Assembly: GCA_031841125.1 (NCBI GenBank)
Contig: CM063111.1
Coordinates: forward strand, 45,086,955 to 45,150,954
Length of the DNA stretch: 64,000 bases
DNA from: Acanthococcus lagerstroemiae
Taxonomy: Eukaryota > Arthropoda > Insecta > Hemiptera > Eriococcidae
Direction of reading: 5' to 3'
Made by a program: the position numbers and the translations under genes. This document shows, one piece after another, positions 1 through 10,459 of the stretch. Under the pieces are notes generated by a model. It saw only the letters and a list, made by a program, of their open reading frames with translations. It made no database searches and was not told the DNA's origin. How positions within the stretch are numbered: the stretch's first letter is position 1; each line of letters starts with the position of its first letter.

Positions 1-684
1 ACTTTTCGCCATTCCTATTTTATACCACATGTGTTTTGTGGCTTCACGTCCAGTTAGTAGTCCCTTTTATGCCGAAGTGCCCTAATATCCATAGTATAGT
101 GACGGTTCTCCTGAGCAGTTAAGGCAGTCCGCTACTACCAAGGATGTAGTTTGGTATATCGATAGCGCCTTGATAGCCGTTCGACTGCACAGATATAGAT
201 CTGCTAATTAACAAGTCCCTTCTGCTAGCTTCTATTAGTAGCCACCGTGGTCGCCATTACCTCTGCTTGGAGGATAGTGACGCCCTCACCCAGTGCCATT
301 GAATAGTTTCAGCGCCTTTTGTTTTCGTTATTCCGATTCCTGCACATTAATCATTCTTTGAGAACTCTACAAAATACATATGCTCCTCTTTTCCTAGAAT
401 GCTTCGCCACCTCTTTTCCTATAGGTCCTTCCGTGTGGGTATCATTACACGGTATGGCTTGTCAAATAAATGTTCCCGGTTCTGTTCTTCGGCATCCCAA
501 AACATTTGTCCATCGTCCCCGCCATCTTCCATATCCTTCTGTGGCCTGTTATTTTGGACCCGAAGGTTTGGTTCGCCCAGACAATAAGCTTCACTATCGT
601 AGCTGCTACTGTAGCAGTGTGAAGTGGCGGCAGGTTTAGGAGTCTTAAGTGCTTTCGTCGGCACCCTTTATATTTCCCCCGTTG

Positions 685-1483
685 CACAGTGGTTCCTTAG
701 AAAATCTAGCTGGCCAAAAGTCGAAAAATGAACTACGATAAATTGATAAACATCTAGGCAGGTAGTGTTCTACAATCCTTAAAGCACTTGCTTTCATCTA
801 TACCAGCTGCTTTGGCTCCAGTCTTCTAGGTATCAAACGTCGTCAAGTGGGCGGAGTTAAGCATGAGCCGATTTCGCAGTTTCATGCACATGTTTTAACC
901 CATGCGTTACTGTTGTGATATTGTGTGGTTTAATATGATGAATGTGTTTTTCTGATGTACTTTTCATGGTGAATCAGGGTTTAGTTTCGCTTTTTGGTTT
1001 AAATGCGTTACAACGTGAGAATTTGATGTTTAAAATAAGTACAGTATTATGTTATCCAATGTTCACAACTTTTAGCTCCACAAAAATTTCTGGGCAAAAT
1101 GTTTTGCTCCCAGCTCTTTAGGATGTGTGCTTTTAGGAACTTTTCACACTTTTTGCCGCTTTGTGAGAAAACGCTGCATAATTGTAACTGTTTTACACGT
1201 TGAATTGTCCGAATTTTCAGTTTTGCCCCTTCCCCTTGAACCCCGTTTGGATTTATGGCCAAAATAATGTCAAAAACGTATTCAGGAGATTTGAAAACAT
1301 ATATTTTGATATGTTACCCGGCAGTTCCCCGAATTTTCAGTTTTGCCCCGCCCCTCCCCCCTTGAACCCTTCTCTTGGTTTTCGACTGAAAATTTCATGA
1401 GAAATGAATTCAGCGCTTTCGAAAAACTCCAAATGCCTAGTTTCAGATTTTTGACCAGCTAGTTTTTTTGAGGAACCACTGTG
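685..1483. mobile_element. Non-autonomous DNA transposon inside the LINE
   Basis: The ends are imperfect inverted repeats of about 40 bp. The left end starts CACAGTGGTTCCTTAG and the right end finishes GAGGAACCACTGTG; both continue inward with a CTAGCTGG word. Outside the element the LINE connector resumes in register, so this is an insertion. The flanks share only CGTT (CGTTG left, CGTTA right), so the target duplication and superfamily are unclear. Inside, the words GAATTTTCAGTTTTGCCCC and TTGAACCC occur twice about 110 bp apart. No transposase frame is visible. Confidence 0.6.
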
Positions 1484-1600
1484 CGTTATCACGCACGCGG
1501 GTCTTTGTAGGTTGTTCAGCTCTTCTCTGACTTTGGCCAGGTAATCCCGACCCCACTACACAACTGCCACATATGTGATTCTGGGACGTATTACACGGGT

Positions 1601-1779
1601 ATATTTGGACCTAGCAGCGTGGTGGCCGGCTGATGTCGTTTTACAACTTTCCATTGAATGTCTTATCAACGTTAGGATAAAAATGTACGATTTTATCCTA
1701 ACGTTGATAAGAACACAAAAGAACTAGATGTTGAAAACGTCTGCCAGATGTCAGCCATTACGTTGCTAGGTCCGAATAT
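1601..1779. mobile_element. Foldback MITE inside the LINE
   Basis: The outer arms ATATTTGGACCTAGC and GCTAGGTCCGAATAT are inverted with one mismatch. The inner arms are a perfect 21-bp inverted repeat at 1662-1682 and 1691-1711, with an 8-nt loop. The right half contains CCAGATGTCAGCCA, also found at the right end of the element at about 23300-23472, so the two are probably related. It lies between the RT core and the connector of the LINE. Confidence 0.65.
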
Positions 1780-2208
1780 TCAGCGCATCATTTTGGGAGA
1801 TAGTCCTCAGGTCCTGGCGGCAAACGTACAGCGAGCCGAAAGAGCCTCAGTCTCTTTTCTTATTTTCTCTGAGACGTGATCCTTCCAGGCGAATTTTTCG
1901 TCAAGATATACTCCTAAGTACTTCACATTTCTTGCGAGAGCTAACGGTCTTTCTTTGCATTGCACTTTGATCAATTCCTTGCCCTTCCTTTTGTGAGTGA
2001 AAATCTCAGTTTTGTCCGGGTTTATCGATAACCCTTTTTCCGCACACCATTTTTCTACACATCGGCGTACCCACTGTGTCAGCTTGCGATGGTCCCCGGA
2101 AATGACTGACTGGACTGAACTGACTCAACACTTCATTCGCCAGCGAGTACTCGTACAAGGAACGTGATGCTCGCATGGGAATATTTAAATACTTCCACCA
2201 CGGTCGCA

Positions 2209-2628
2209 TTAGGTACCCTCGGTGAGGAGCAGTACCTTGGTGGTCGGAGGTGTTTTCCTCTCCTCCGTCGCTTGGGTGGCCGTAGTGACGCGATTTTTTA
2301 TCTTGTTTTTTCTGGCTACTCTCTTTTTGGTTGCTCTTGGACCCCCGCTAGGCGGAGTTCTTCCATTCTCAATCACAGATGCGGCTGAGTTGGCTATACC
2401 AGTGCCTTTCCTCTTAGCATACGCGTTTCCCAATGCATCACCGCCGTCTTGTACTCCGCCCTGGGCCAGCGACCCTGCAGAGCCGATCGCACTCGGGGTG
2501 GCAGCCGATGGTTGAAGACGGGTGTTGAGTCTAAGGGTTTTCTTGTTTTTGTTTTTTGGTTCTTTTGGGAACTGAAACCCACTGTTGAACTCGCCTTCGG
2601 CTGGTTGTGCGCCTAGTGACGCCGCCAT
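2209..2628 (-). CDS. Basic, Ser/Thr/Ala-rich ORF, probable LINE ORF1 fragment
   Basis: This is an open frame of 139 codons starting MAASLGAQPAEGEF and rich in Lys, Arg, Ala, Gly and Thr. It has no recognisable domain. It sits between two reverse-transcriptase fragments of a LINE on the same strand. Just upstream is a GC-rich leader-like stretch ending in GGTTAAGATGGCG. The start of a gag-like ORF1 from a related LINE, inserted or rearranged into the older copy, would explain the position and composition. The open frame may be chance. It is not proposed as a host gene. Confidence 0.3.
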   Translation of the reverse strand: MAASLGAQPAEGEFNSGFQFPKEPKNKNKKTLRLNTRLQPSAATPSAIGSAGSLAQGGVQDGGDALGNAYAKRKGTGIANSAASVIENGRTPPSGGPRATKKRVARKNKIKNRVTTATQATEERKTPPTTKVLLLTEGT

Positions 2629-3248
2629 CTTAACCGGCGACGACCCTTGGGCCTTGCGTATTTAGCATGATAATAAGAGACTTATTGGCCTGTAATATTA
2701 GGCCTGATAAGGGTTTCTGCCTGGTTTAGGCAAAAACACCACTCACACACCTCGGTTTTGGAATGTGCTCTGGAGCCACTGATGCCTTGAGAACCCTAAT
2801 GAGCGGTCCCATTATGGTCTCTAATCCCGTCTGGAGGCAGACTAGATAGATTCCATCTAGGCCCGGTGCTTTGTATTGCGAGATGTGTTTACCACCAAAC
2901 ATACCCTGTTCGGTATAACCACCTCTTTCGCCGTTTCCTGATACTCCTGGAAAATGCGTGTTAATGTGTCCTATTACCCCTCTCTGGGAGTGGTGGAAAA
3001 ACCACCTGTCAGTAGTTCGAGTAGGGCCCTTCTTCCACTTTCCTTTCTTTACCCATGAGTTTTTACAGACATGCTGTCTGCGGTATCTTTTTTATAGATT
3101 CGCATTAGCTGCCCCTTAAATGCTTTTTGGGTCTTATGATATAATTCCCAGTAAGCTGGTGTATTATGTTTCAATGCGGCCTTTAGCCTTCTTCGAGTAT
3201 TTTTCGTTATACTTGGGTTTAGTTATGAATAACCAAATCATATGTATC

Positions 3249-3491
3249 CAGAGATGGGCAAAATTATGAAAATCCGTTGATTTTAAATAATTTTATTTTT
3301 GACTTGAACATCGATTGGTTGATGATTTTTAAATTTAAATCATTTTTTCCAGGATTTCTTAAATTTTTTTCGATTTTAAAATCACATAAATTATTTAAAA
3401 AATGATTTTCAAATATTTTGGGAAGAAGGTTTTTTAGAAAGATTAAAATCATGATTTTCAGTCATTTGCTTTTCAGTTTTACCCATCGGTG
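3249..3491. mobile_element. hAT-like MITE, AAATCATGATTTT family
   Basis: The left end is CAGAGATGGGCAAAATTATG and the right end is CAGTTTTACCCATCGGTG, an imperfect terminal inverted repeat. The flanks TATGTATC (3241-3248) and CATGTATT (3492-3499) agree at 6 of 8 positions, as expected for an aged 8-bp hAT duplication. The interior is packed with AAAATC/GATTTT words, including the palindrome AAAATCATGATTTT near the right end. Confidence 0.6.
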
Positions 3492-3499
3492 CATGTATT

Positions 3500-4326
3500 T
3501 GAATGTCAACACAGACTTACGCTGATTGGCTTATGAAATATATTTGTAATTAATCTAATATTCTTGATTCCGATGCACAGCAAATAACGAAAGAGAAGAT
3601 GGAAGAAAGAAGACAGTTGATCAAGAAGGTAGAAGAAATGTAACCGAAAACTGAATTATTTATGATGATCAAGATAGATGAAACAATTTACGAAAACTGA
3701 ACTACCATTTTTCAATTTTTATACAGTAAAATAAAGTGTTCATTATATAAACAGTTTCTCAGTTTATCGAGGTCAAATACTCGATTCCCAGTTGCTGAGA
3801 CATTTTAAAGAACTAGTGATTGTATGGAATGGAAACATCGAAATTGATAGTTGAAGATTCCTTAACCTATTCAAACGATACCTAGAGAAATTACTTGAAG
3901 ATGAAAAACCGGGCTAGATTTCCCAGCAGGCAGGCGAGGCAATTCCCTGGAGTGGCAAGATTTAACGACGAGAAGTTACCGGGTGAAGTGGGCGGAAAAA
4001 AGTCACATGCTTTTCGCTTAGCGGAGAGAGAGGTGCCTGTTCCGTAGGCAAATTTTTTTTTATATAATCTTCAACTTTGTAGCACCTTCCCCGTCCCCGC
4101 CAATGATAAACAATAGGAATGAGGGTCAGCAAAATACTAAATCAAGAATGATTGCTGTCAGTTATGTTTTAATACGATTCAACACATCACCCCGCTTCGA
4201 GTGCAATAATTCAGAGGTACAAAATTGTAAATGCGAAGTACAAACACAGGCTTCAGAACTGAATAGCTAACTATACAAAATCACATACATGACTAATTAC
4301 ATAGAACATGAAACATGCTCTCCCGG
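3500..4326. other. Intergenic stretch without a recognised gene
   Basis: No open frame with a recognisable family is seen. It lies downstream of the mitochondrial recycling factor gene and must include its 3' untranslated region. Around 3930-4090 there is a GC-richer patch whose origin I cannot identify. Confidence 0.5.
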
Positions 4327-6533
4327 CTATTCATCTCCCAAGAGTTCTTTTAATTTCTCATTCTTCATTTTCTCCATTTGAGCAATATAAGAGTCAGCCA
4401 ACGCGACCATCTGAAATGAAAATCGCCTGTTGAAGTTTCCCTTCACGGGTTTTAATATCATAAATTAGATAAGCAAATATCATACTGACTTGTTCCTCTA
4501 CACGCCTCGACTGTTCAACAGATATCTTTTCTCTCAATTCTAATTTCTTTAGGTACTTTATTTGAACTTCCCGTACTGCTTTCTTATACTTCGTGAACAG
4601 CCCAGTCGCACTTTTTGCTAATTTTTCTCTATGCTCTCTCGTTATCCTGCGAATCAACATGAAAATTTGGGCAAATACAATAATATTCTCATAGGCATAA
4701 TGTAGTTCACGAATGCAAGGACAATTTCGGCATTTCAACTGAAAATCAAAATACTGAATTCCTTAAAATGAATTTTATAGACAGGGACAATTAACTCGGA
4801 AAAGAAAGCCTTAGTAATTCTTAGATCTTCCGAGAAATTACCACGATAGTTTTAAATTTCATAAATCGAGAAAAACTACCCGTCTTCGGCTGTATTTCAT
4901 TCCACTTGAGCCGAATGACATCCCATAGCATCCAGTGGCGTAGCCAGGGGGGGCGAAGGGGGCGATCGCCCCCCATGGCCTTTTTTTTTTAATGAAGTCA
5001 CAAAAACCTGATGAGCAAGTCTATAATAGAAAATCCCGTTTGACTGGTACTTGCGGAAAGCAGCTGAAACTTCACTCGACGTCTTCGGATAGTCGAACCT
5101 GACAAACCCGTATTTCCTTGATTCGTTGACACAAGTGCTGTGTCGCTGTGTGATGGAGGGGGAAAGTACCTAGTTATGTTCCAAAACTTTATCTAACCCC
5201 CCCACACCAAGCACGGCATGCCACACCACACAAAATTTGACATTTAAAAAATGCCTATTTCTCGTTCTGAAGTTTTCGCCCCCCCCCCTTGACCAAATCC
5301 TGGCTACGCTACTGATAGCATCTGATTACGTTCATGATTCTCGATACGAAGTCAAGCGTAGACACAAATCTATTACGATCACATCGAATTAACTCGTAGG
5401 ACGCTACATGAAACACCCAATTCCGTTAATTCTTCATTCTTACTTAGGAACGGGAATAAAAACAGAAGTGCCATCTTGTTGAGGATTGAGATTCATGCCG
5501 CTGTTATTGATAGCTTCCAGGGCGGTTGAAATTGTTTGTGGAAACGCAGAAAAATTCAGTACGATTACCTTCGGGTTCCGCCTATTTACCTGCGCTAAAT
5601 CTTGCAGCGTGTACTCTTTTCCTTCGAATTCAAGTGGTATGGATTCGACTGCACCTAATGATAGATACGGCAATATTTAATTACTCGAATCAAGATACAA
5701 TCAAACTTATACGGGCATTCGCTTACCTGCAGCCGACCTGATGGACACATTTTGGATATATTGTTCTTGCAAATCGCTAATAACCTCCTGCATTTCTGTT
5801 TTGATTTTCTCAACGTTGAAATATTCTTCTAGTATATCTTCTCGCAATTCAATTTTCTTCTTACCTATAATTTCAAATCACAGGTTTTATAACCAGTCGT
5901 TTTTTACTGAACGAACTCGGTAATTGTTGAACATTTTCTTGTCATACAATCTTAGCTTGTCTTCTAGTTAATACTAAATGCAGGAGGGACACATTGCTAC
6001 ATATATAGATCAAGTAGGAGAGGGTTTGAATAATATACACCCGTTGCAAGCTAAAGTAATCGAAAATGAAGAAGTAGTTTTGAAGGCTCGGGGAGTTCAT
6101 TAGACTGCTCCCTGAACTTCTGGTAAGCCAATACCTACGTAACAGAAACAAATAAAATTCACAGAAGACTTATAAACCTCTTACTAATCGTTTCCCCTTG
6201 AATACAATCGAAAATGGATCTTATAGGAATAACAGGGCTCCGTGTGATCTCCATGAGCCCTCGAGACAATATAAACAGTATTCTATTACCATTTCATAGA
6301 ATTATTTTATCTTATACTCAAGTATTACCTTCTTTTTTGGGTTTGTCTTTGGCATAATGTCGCACATGACCAACGTTGAAAATGGGTATCACATTTCGAA
6401 CTAAGAAAACAGGAGCTGCTACACGGTTACAGCTCCAAATAGATGGGCATAAAAACATAAGTTCCGATTTCCGCACATTACAGCAATTCGTCGAGATCGA
6501 TCTCAAGAGCGGTAATGTTCGACGAGCATTCAT
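4327..6533 (-). CDS. mRRF1: Mitochondrial ribosome recycling factor (five exons)
   Basis: Coding exons on the minus strand are 6533-6329, 5864-5727, 5654-5444, 4646-4490 and 4410-4327. All introns are GT-AG and phases join cleanly. The product is 264 residues, matching the usual ~260 of animal MRRF. It begins MNARRTLPLLRSIS, an Arg/Ser/Leu-rich likely mitochondrial presequence. An in-frame ATG seven codons upstream (6554) is possible but fits a presequence less well. The RRF signature spans exons 3-4: NPQQDGTSVFIPVPK followed by TREHREKLAK, then the long helix KAVREVQIKYLKKLE. With mitochondrial EF-G2 the family splits post-termination mitoribosomes. Intron 3 carries a hAT MITE. Identification is firm; the start codon is the weak point. 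Confidence 0.93.
4933..5314. mobile_element. hAT-like MITE (CAGTGGCGTAGCCAGG termini)
   Basis: The termini CAGTGGCGTAGCCAGG and CCTGGCTACGCTACTG are inverted repeats with one mismatch. They are flanked by a perfect 8-bp duplication, ATAGCATC (4925-4932 and 5315-5322). Runs of G at the left end and of C at the right end lie just inside the termini. The element is inside intron 3 of the mitochondrial recycling factor gene. It belongs to the same family as the copies at 46666-46846 and 54941-55210. Confidence 0.85.
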
Positions 6534-6554
6534 ATCTACGTATGTGAAACACAT

Positions 6555-7011
6555 GGAGTCGAGTTAAAGTATCATTTTCAATAAGCTATGAGTGCTAACA
6601 CAGGACAATTTGACACTGAGGCTGAGGATACTATATATACCATCTAGTATCTTGTACCACATACCGGCAACAGAATTGAATAGCTGACATACAAGACTTC
6701 CACTTTAATACCTAGCGAGGTAAATGATACAGGCACTTCTTAATCAGAAAAAGATAAAGTACAATATGACTGCCACTAAAAATGAAATAAAAATCACGTT
6801 CCAAATGAAATAAAAATCAATTTTGTGAGCACGAGTTTTCATTTTTCATATTGATGTTTCCATACTTTTATTTCTAAGTTCTAACTGTTATCTGTTATCA
6901 TGTTATCAAGTGTTATCAGCTATGAGCAAAGGTTATTATTTTGCGCCTGACAATTCACACTATCGTCTAGGAAAAAGGTACTAAAACATGAAAGAGTTAC
7001 AGCCTCATTGA
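6555..7011. other. Upstream region of the recycling factor gene
   Basis: AT-rich sequence upstream of the minus-strand mitochondrial recycling factor gene. I see no coding frame. Simple local repeats (ATGAAATAAAAATCA twice near 6780-6820; TGTTATCA three times near 6893-6920) are the only structure. Promoter elements could not be identified. Confidence 0.4.
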
Positions 7012-7584
7012 CAGGGATGAGAAGTTTAAGCCGATAACCGCTTAAGCCGAAGCTTAAGCTCATTATTGAACGGCTTTTAAGCGAATGAAAAAGTCAGCCA
7101 TTCGCTGTTCATTAAGCGCAAAGCCAGCCAAAAAGGATACGCTGAGCAGCTTAATTAAGACATTCACATTTTCTATCAAAAAGCCGAAAAAAATCACAAC
7201 ACTTAATTTTTTAAGTTCTCATTTTCATGAATATTTTCTATTTTGTGATTTCTCTATTAAATTTTGAATGATTTCGTTGCAAAATGAAATATAATACAGG
7301 CTATAAGCTATAATTTACCTGTGAACGAAATGATGGTCTACATGATATAATATATAATCATATAATTTGATTTGGAAGCTTTGAAATGGTAAACCGTTAT
7401 AATTTTTGAACTCTATGGTCGATTTCATGCGGAATTAAGTATAATGTTGAAAAAAAGCCGATAGCGAAGCGCTGAAAAGCTAATGATAAGGGCAAAAAGC
7501 TAAAGCTAAGCGAATGAGATTTTTGGAAAAACTTTTAAGTTTAAGCGAAAGTTTAAGTTTAACAGTTTAAGCTTCTCATCCCTG
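7012..7584. mobile_element. hAT-like MITE, CTTAAGC family
   Basis: It starts CAGGGATGAGAAGTTTAAGC and ends CTTCTCATCCCTG, an inverted repeat. A perfect 8-bp duplication, CTCATTGA, flanks it (7004-7011 and 7585-7592). Interior segments next to both ends are built from repeats of GCTTAAGC, AAGCTTAAGC and GAAAAGC-type words. No transposase frame is present. The insertion split an older element whose remainder is at 7593-7654. Confidence 0.85.
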
Positions 7585-7592
7585 CTCATTGA

Positions 7593-7654
7593 TGAAAAAA
7601 CTTGGAACCAAGATGGGTACTTTTGCTAACAGTAACCATGCATAACTCACTCTG
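7593..7654. repeat. Half copy of the CAGAGTGAGTTA foldback family
   Basis: The words GGAACCAAGATGGGTA, TTTTGCTAACAGTAA and TAACTCACTCTG match the right arm of the complete foldback element at 47399-47720. Only one arm is present. The left arm is not visible, so this is a truncated copy. Confidence 0.6.
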
Positions 7655-7658
7655 TGAC

Positions 7659-7741
7659 CAGGGATGAGAAAAAAGCTGAAAGCCAAACCATTCTTGCCTT
7701 TAGGGTCAAAAGTTGAAAGCTGAAAGCTTAATGATGAAAAG
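7659..7741. repeat. Terminus of another CAGGGATGAG MITE, truncated
   Basis: It begins CAGGGATGAGAAAAAAGCTG, the same terminus type as the element at 7012. It continues with AAAGCTGAAAGC words and is then cut off by the palindromic array that follows. No matching right end was found. Confidence 0.45.
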
Positions 7742-8760
7742 TCGAGTACTGAGCACCAGCGCCGACGCCGAAGCTCTCCAAAAATTTTTTTGCCCGAAAA
7801 AAGACATGATGTACAGTCTGGAGAAATTTTGAAAATTTTCCAAATTCAAAACTTTTAAATTAAAGACGGTTTCCTACTCCATTTTTCACGCCGAGTTCGA
7901 ATTCGGTGTTCAAATTTGGCGGCGACGCTTCGTTGCCGAGAAACACCACTTTGAAAACATATTTGTGTTAGCGCCTTCAATGCGTTGAATAAGCTACACA
8001 TCGTGCACCAATCGACGTTTTCGAAATCTCCATTTTCCTGGGGCGAACCGACAATTCGCGAATAATTCTGGAATGGAGACAGTTAGAGCAGTGCGGTTTA
8101 AAATTCTGGATAGAGGAGAAAATTCGGAATAAAACGTGTTTTTTAATTTTTCTCCAGCAGTCTCCAGTCATGAGTTTTTCGCCGTTACCAGTTCGCCCCA
8201 GGGAAATTCGTAATCTCGAAAATTCATATTAGTGCGAATTGTATTGCGTTAGATCTGCAATACAATTCGCACCCATATGCGTTTTCGAGATTACGAATTT
8301 CCCTGGGGCGAACTGGTAAAAGGCGAAAAACGCATGACTGGAGACTGCTGGAGAAAAATTAAAAAACACGTTTTATTCCGAATTTTCTCCTCCATCCAGA
8401 ATTTTAAACCGCACTGCTCTAACTGTCTCCATTCCAGAATTATTCGCGAATTGTCGGTTGGCCCCAGGAAAATGGAGATTTCGAAAACGTCAATTGGTGC
8501 ACGATGTGTAGCATATTCAACGCGTTGAAGGCGCTAACACAAAAATGTTTTCAAATTGGTGTTTCTCGGCAACGAAGCGTCGCCGCCAAATTTGAACACC
8601 GAATTCGAACTCGGCGTGAAAAATAGAGTAGGAAACCGTCTTTAATTTAAAAGTTTTGAATTTGGAAAATTTTCAAAATTTCGCCGTACTGTACATCATG
8701 TCTCTTTTCGGGCAAAAAAATTTTCGGAGAGCTTCGGCGTCGGCGCTGGTGCTCAGTACT
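7742..8760. repeat. Large near-perfect palindrome, two ~500-bp arms
   Basis: The left arm (about 7742-8245) is the reverse complement of the right arm (about 8253-8760). The centre holds GCAATACAATTCGCAC and its complement around AGATCT. The arms match almost base for base over long stretches, including both copies of GCGTCGCCGCCAAATTTGAA and GTTTTCGAAATCTCC-type words. The right arm is also the first unit of the tandem array that follows. In the cell the structure could extrude as a hairpin about 500 bp long. Confidence 0.85.
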
Positions 8761-10060
8761 CAATTTTTCGGGAAGAATACGAATCCGTTGTCAGAACTTT
8801 GCTGGAGTCATTTTTTGACCCTTTTTGACCACATCTCGGCAGTTTTGCTCATTTTTGAAAAATATAGAAGCGCCTTGAATTGGTTACATCTGCAATACAA
8901 TTCGCACCTATATGCGTTTTCGAGATTACGAAGAACTCATGACTGGAGACTGCTGGAGAAAAATTGAAAACCCCGTTTTATTCGGAATTTTCTCCTCTAT
9001 CCAGAATTTTAAACCGCACTGCTCTAACTGTCTCCATTCCAGAATTATTCGCAAATTGTCGGTTCGCCCCAGGAAAATGGAGATTTCGAAAACGTCGATT
9101 GGTGCACGATGTGTAGCTTATTCAACGCATTGAAGGCGCTAACACAAATATGTTTTCAAATTGGTGTTTCTCGGCAACGAAGCGTCGCCGCCAAATTTGA
9201 ACACCGAATTCGAACTCGGTGTGAAAAATTGAGTAGGAAACAGTCTTTAAATTAAAAGTTTTGATTTTTGAAAATTTCTCCATGCATACATCATGTCTTT
9301 TTCCAGCGAAAAAATTTTTGGAGAGCTTCGGCGTCGGCTCTGGTGCTGATCATTCAATTTTTCGAGACGAATTCTAATCTGTGGTCAAAACTGTGCTGGA
9401 GTCATTTTTTGACTTTTCTTGACCACATCTCGGCAATTTCGCTAATTTCTGAAAAATATAGAAACGCCCTAAATTGGTTGGATCTGCAATACAATTCGCA
9501 CCAATATCCATTTTCGAGATCACAAATTTCCTGGGGCAAACTGGTAAAATGCGAAAAACTCTTTTTTGGGGACTGCTGGAGAAAAACTGAAAAACATGTT
9601 TTATTCGGAATTTTCTCCTCTATCCAGAAGTTTGAACCGCACTGCTCTAACTGTCTTCATTCCAGAATTATTCGCGATTTGTCAGTTCGCCCCAGGAAAA
9701 TGGAGATTTCGAAAACGTCAATTGGTGCACTGCGTGTAACATATTCAACGCGTTGAAGGCGATAACACGAAAACGTGTTCAAATTTGTGTTTCTCGGCAA
9801 CGAAGCGTCGCCGCCAAATTTGAACACCGAATTAAACTCGGCCAAAAAAATTGAGTAGGTAACCGTTTTTCATTTAAAAGTTTTGATTTTTGAAATTTTT
9901 TAAAATTTCTCCATACTATACATCATGTCTTATTCCGGGCGAAAAAATTTTCGGAGAGCTTTGGTGTCGGCGCTGGTACTGATTACTCAATTTTTCGAGA
10001 CGAATTCGAATCCGTCGTCAGAATTGAGCTGGAGTCATTTTTTGACCCAGACTGACCAAT
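8253..10060 (+). repeat. Tandem array, three units of about 600 bp
   Basis: The unit start, ATCTGCAATACAATTCGCAC, recurs near 8255, 8889 and 9482, giving periods of about 634 and 593 bp. The third unit fades near 10060. Each unit repeats the same landmarks in order: CTCCTC.ATCCAGAA, CCGCACTGCTCTAACTGTC, AAAATGGAGATTTCGAAAACG, GGCAACGAAGCGTCGCCGCC and TACATCATGTCT. A short frame encoding KMEISKTSIGA stays open in every unit and in the inverted arm. No known element type was recognised. Confidence 0.8.
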
Positions 10061-10443
10061 TTTTCCAACTTTTTCCTGCGTATCTCGGGAAAGGAGCGTA
10101 GCCGCCAAATTTGACCACTGAATTCGAACTCAGCGTGAATAACTTAATCGAAAACAGTCTTTAATTCAAAATTTTCGATCGTTTCGAATTTTGAAGAATT
10201 CTCCATACTATATACATCATGTCTTATTTGGGGTAAAATATTTTCGGATAGCTATTTTGTAATGATCACCAGCGTCGGCGAAATTTTCAAAATTCGAAAA
10301 AACCAAAAATTTTGAATGAAAGACAGTGTTTAACCTAATTTTTCGCCCTGAGTTCAAATTCGGCATTCAAATTTGGCGGTGACGCTCCATTCCCGAGATA
10401 CACTCCAAAATGTGGTCATTTGGGGTGAATAAATATAGCTCTA
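10061..10443. repeat. Degenerate inverted pieces of the 0.6-kb repeat unit
   Basis: GCCGCCAAATTTGACCACTG near 10098 reads like the array unit in plus orientation. CATTCAAATTTGGCGGTGACGC near 10363 is the same segment inverted. This forms a smaller, older version of the palindrome at 7742-8760. Confidence 0.5.
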
Positions 10444-10459
10444 GCTCAATTTTGACGAC

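Larger units (their letters stand above)
70..3215 (-). mobile_element. Degenerate R1/I-group non-LTR retrotransposon (LINE)
   Basis: Read on the minus strand, the pieces lie in LINE order. About 3210-2950 resembles the linker before the reverse transcriptase (RT). About 2900-2760 contains KAPGLDGIY, the start of the RT. About 2110-1780 is one long RT frame with WCAEKGLSINPDKTEIF and NVKYLGVYLDEKF, broken only by two TGA codons where Trp is expected. About 1600-1490 and 684-420 give RPRITYVAVV, LQRPACVIT and LLNLPPLHT, the RT-RNase H connector. About 300-100 gives ILQAEV and QIYIC, typical of RNase H. Frameshifts and stops make it dead. The catalytic YADD region is missing. The best match is the R1/I/LOA group with an RNase H domain; the exact clade is uncertain. 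Confidence 0.75.

Noticed and set aside
2222..2515. Plus-strand frame of 97 codons with a membrane-like start
   Set aside because: It is the reverse shadow of the minus-strand ORF1-like frame at 2209-2628.
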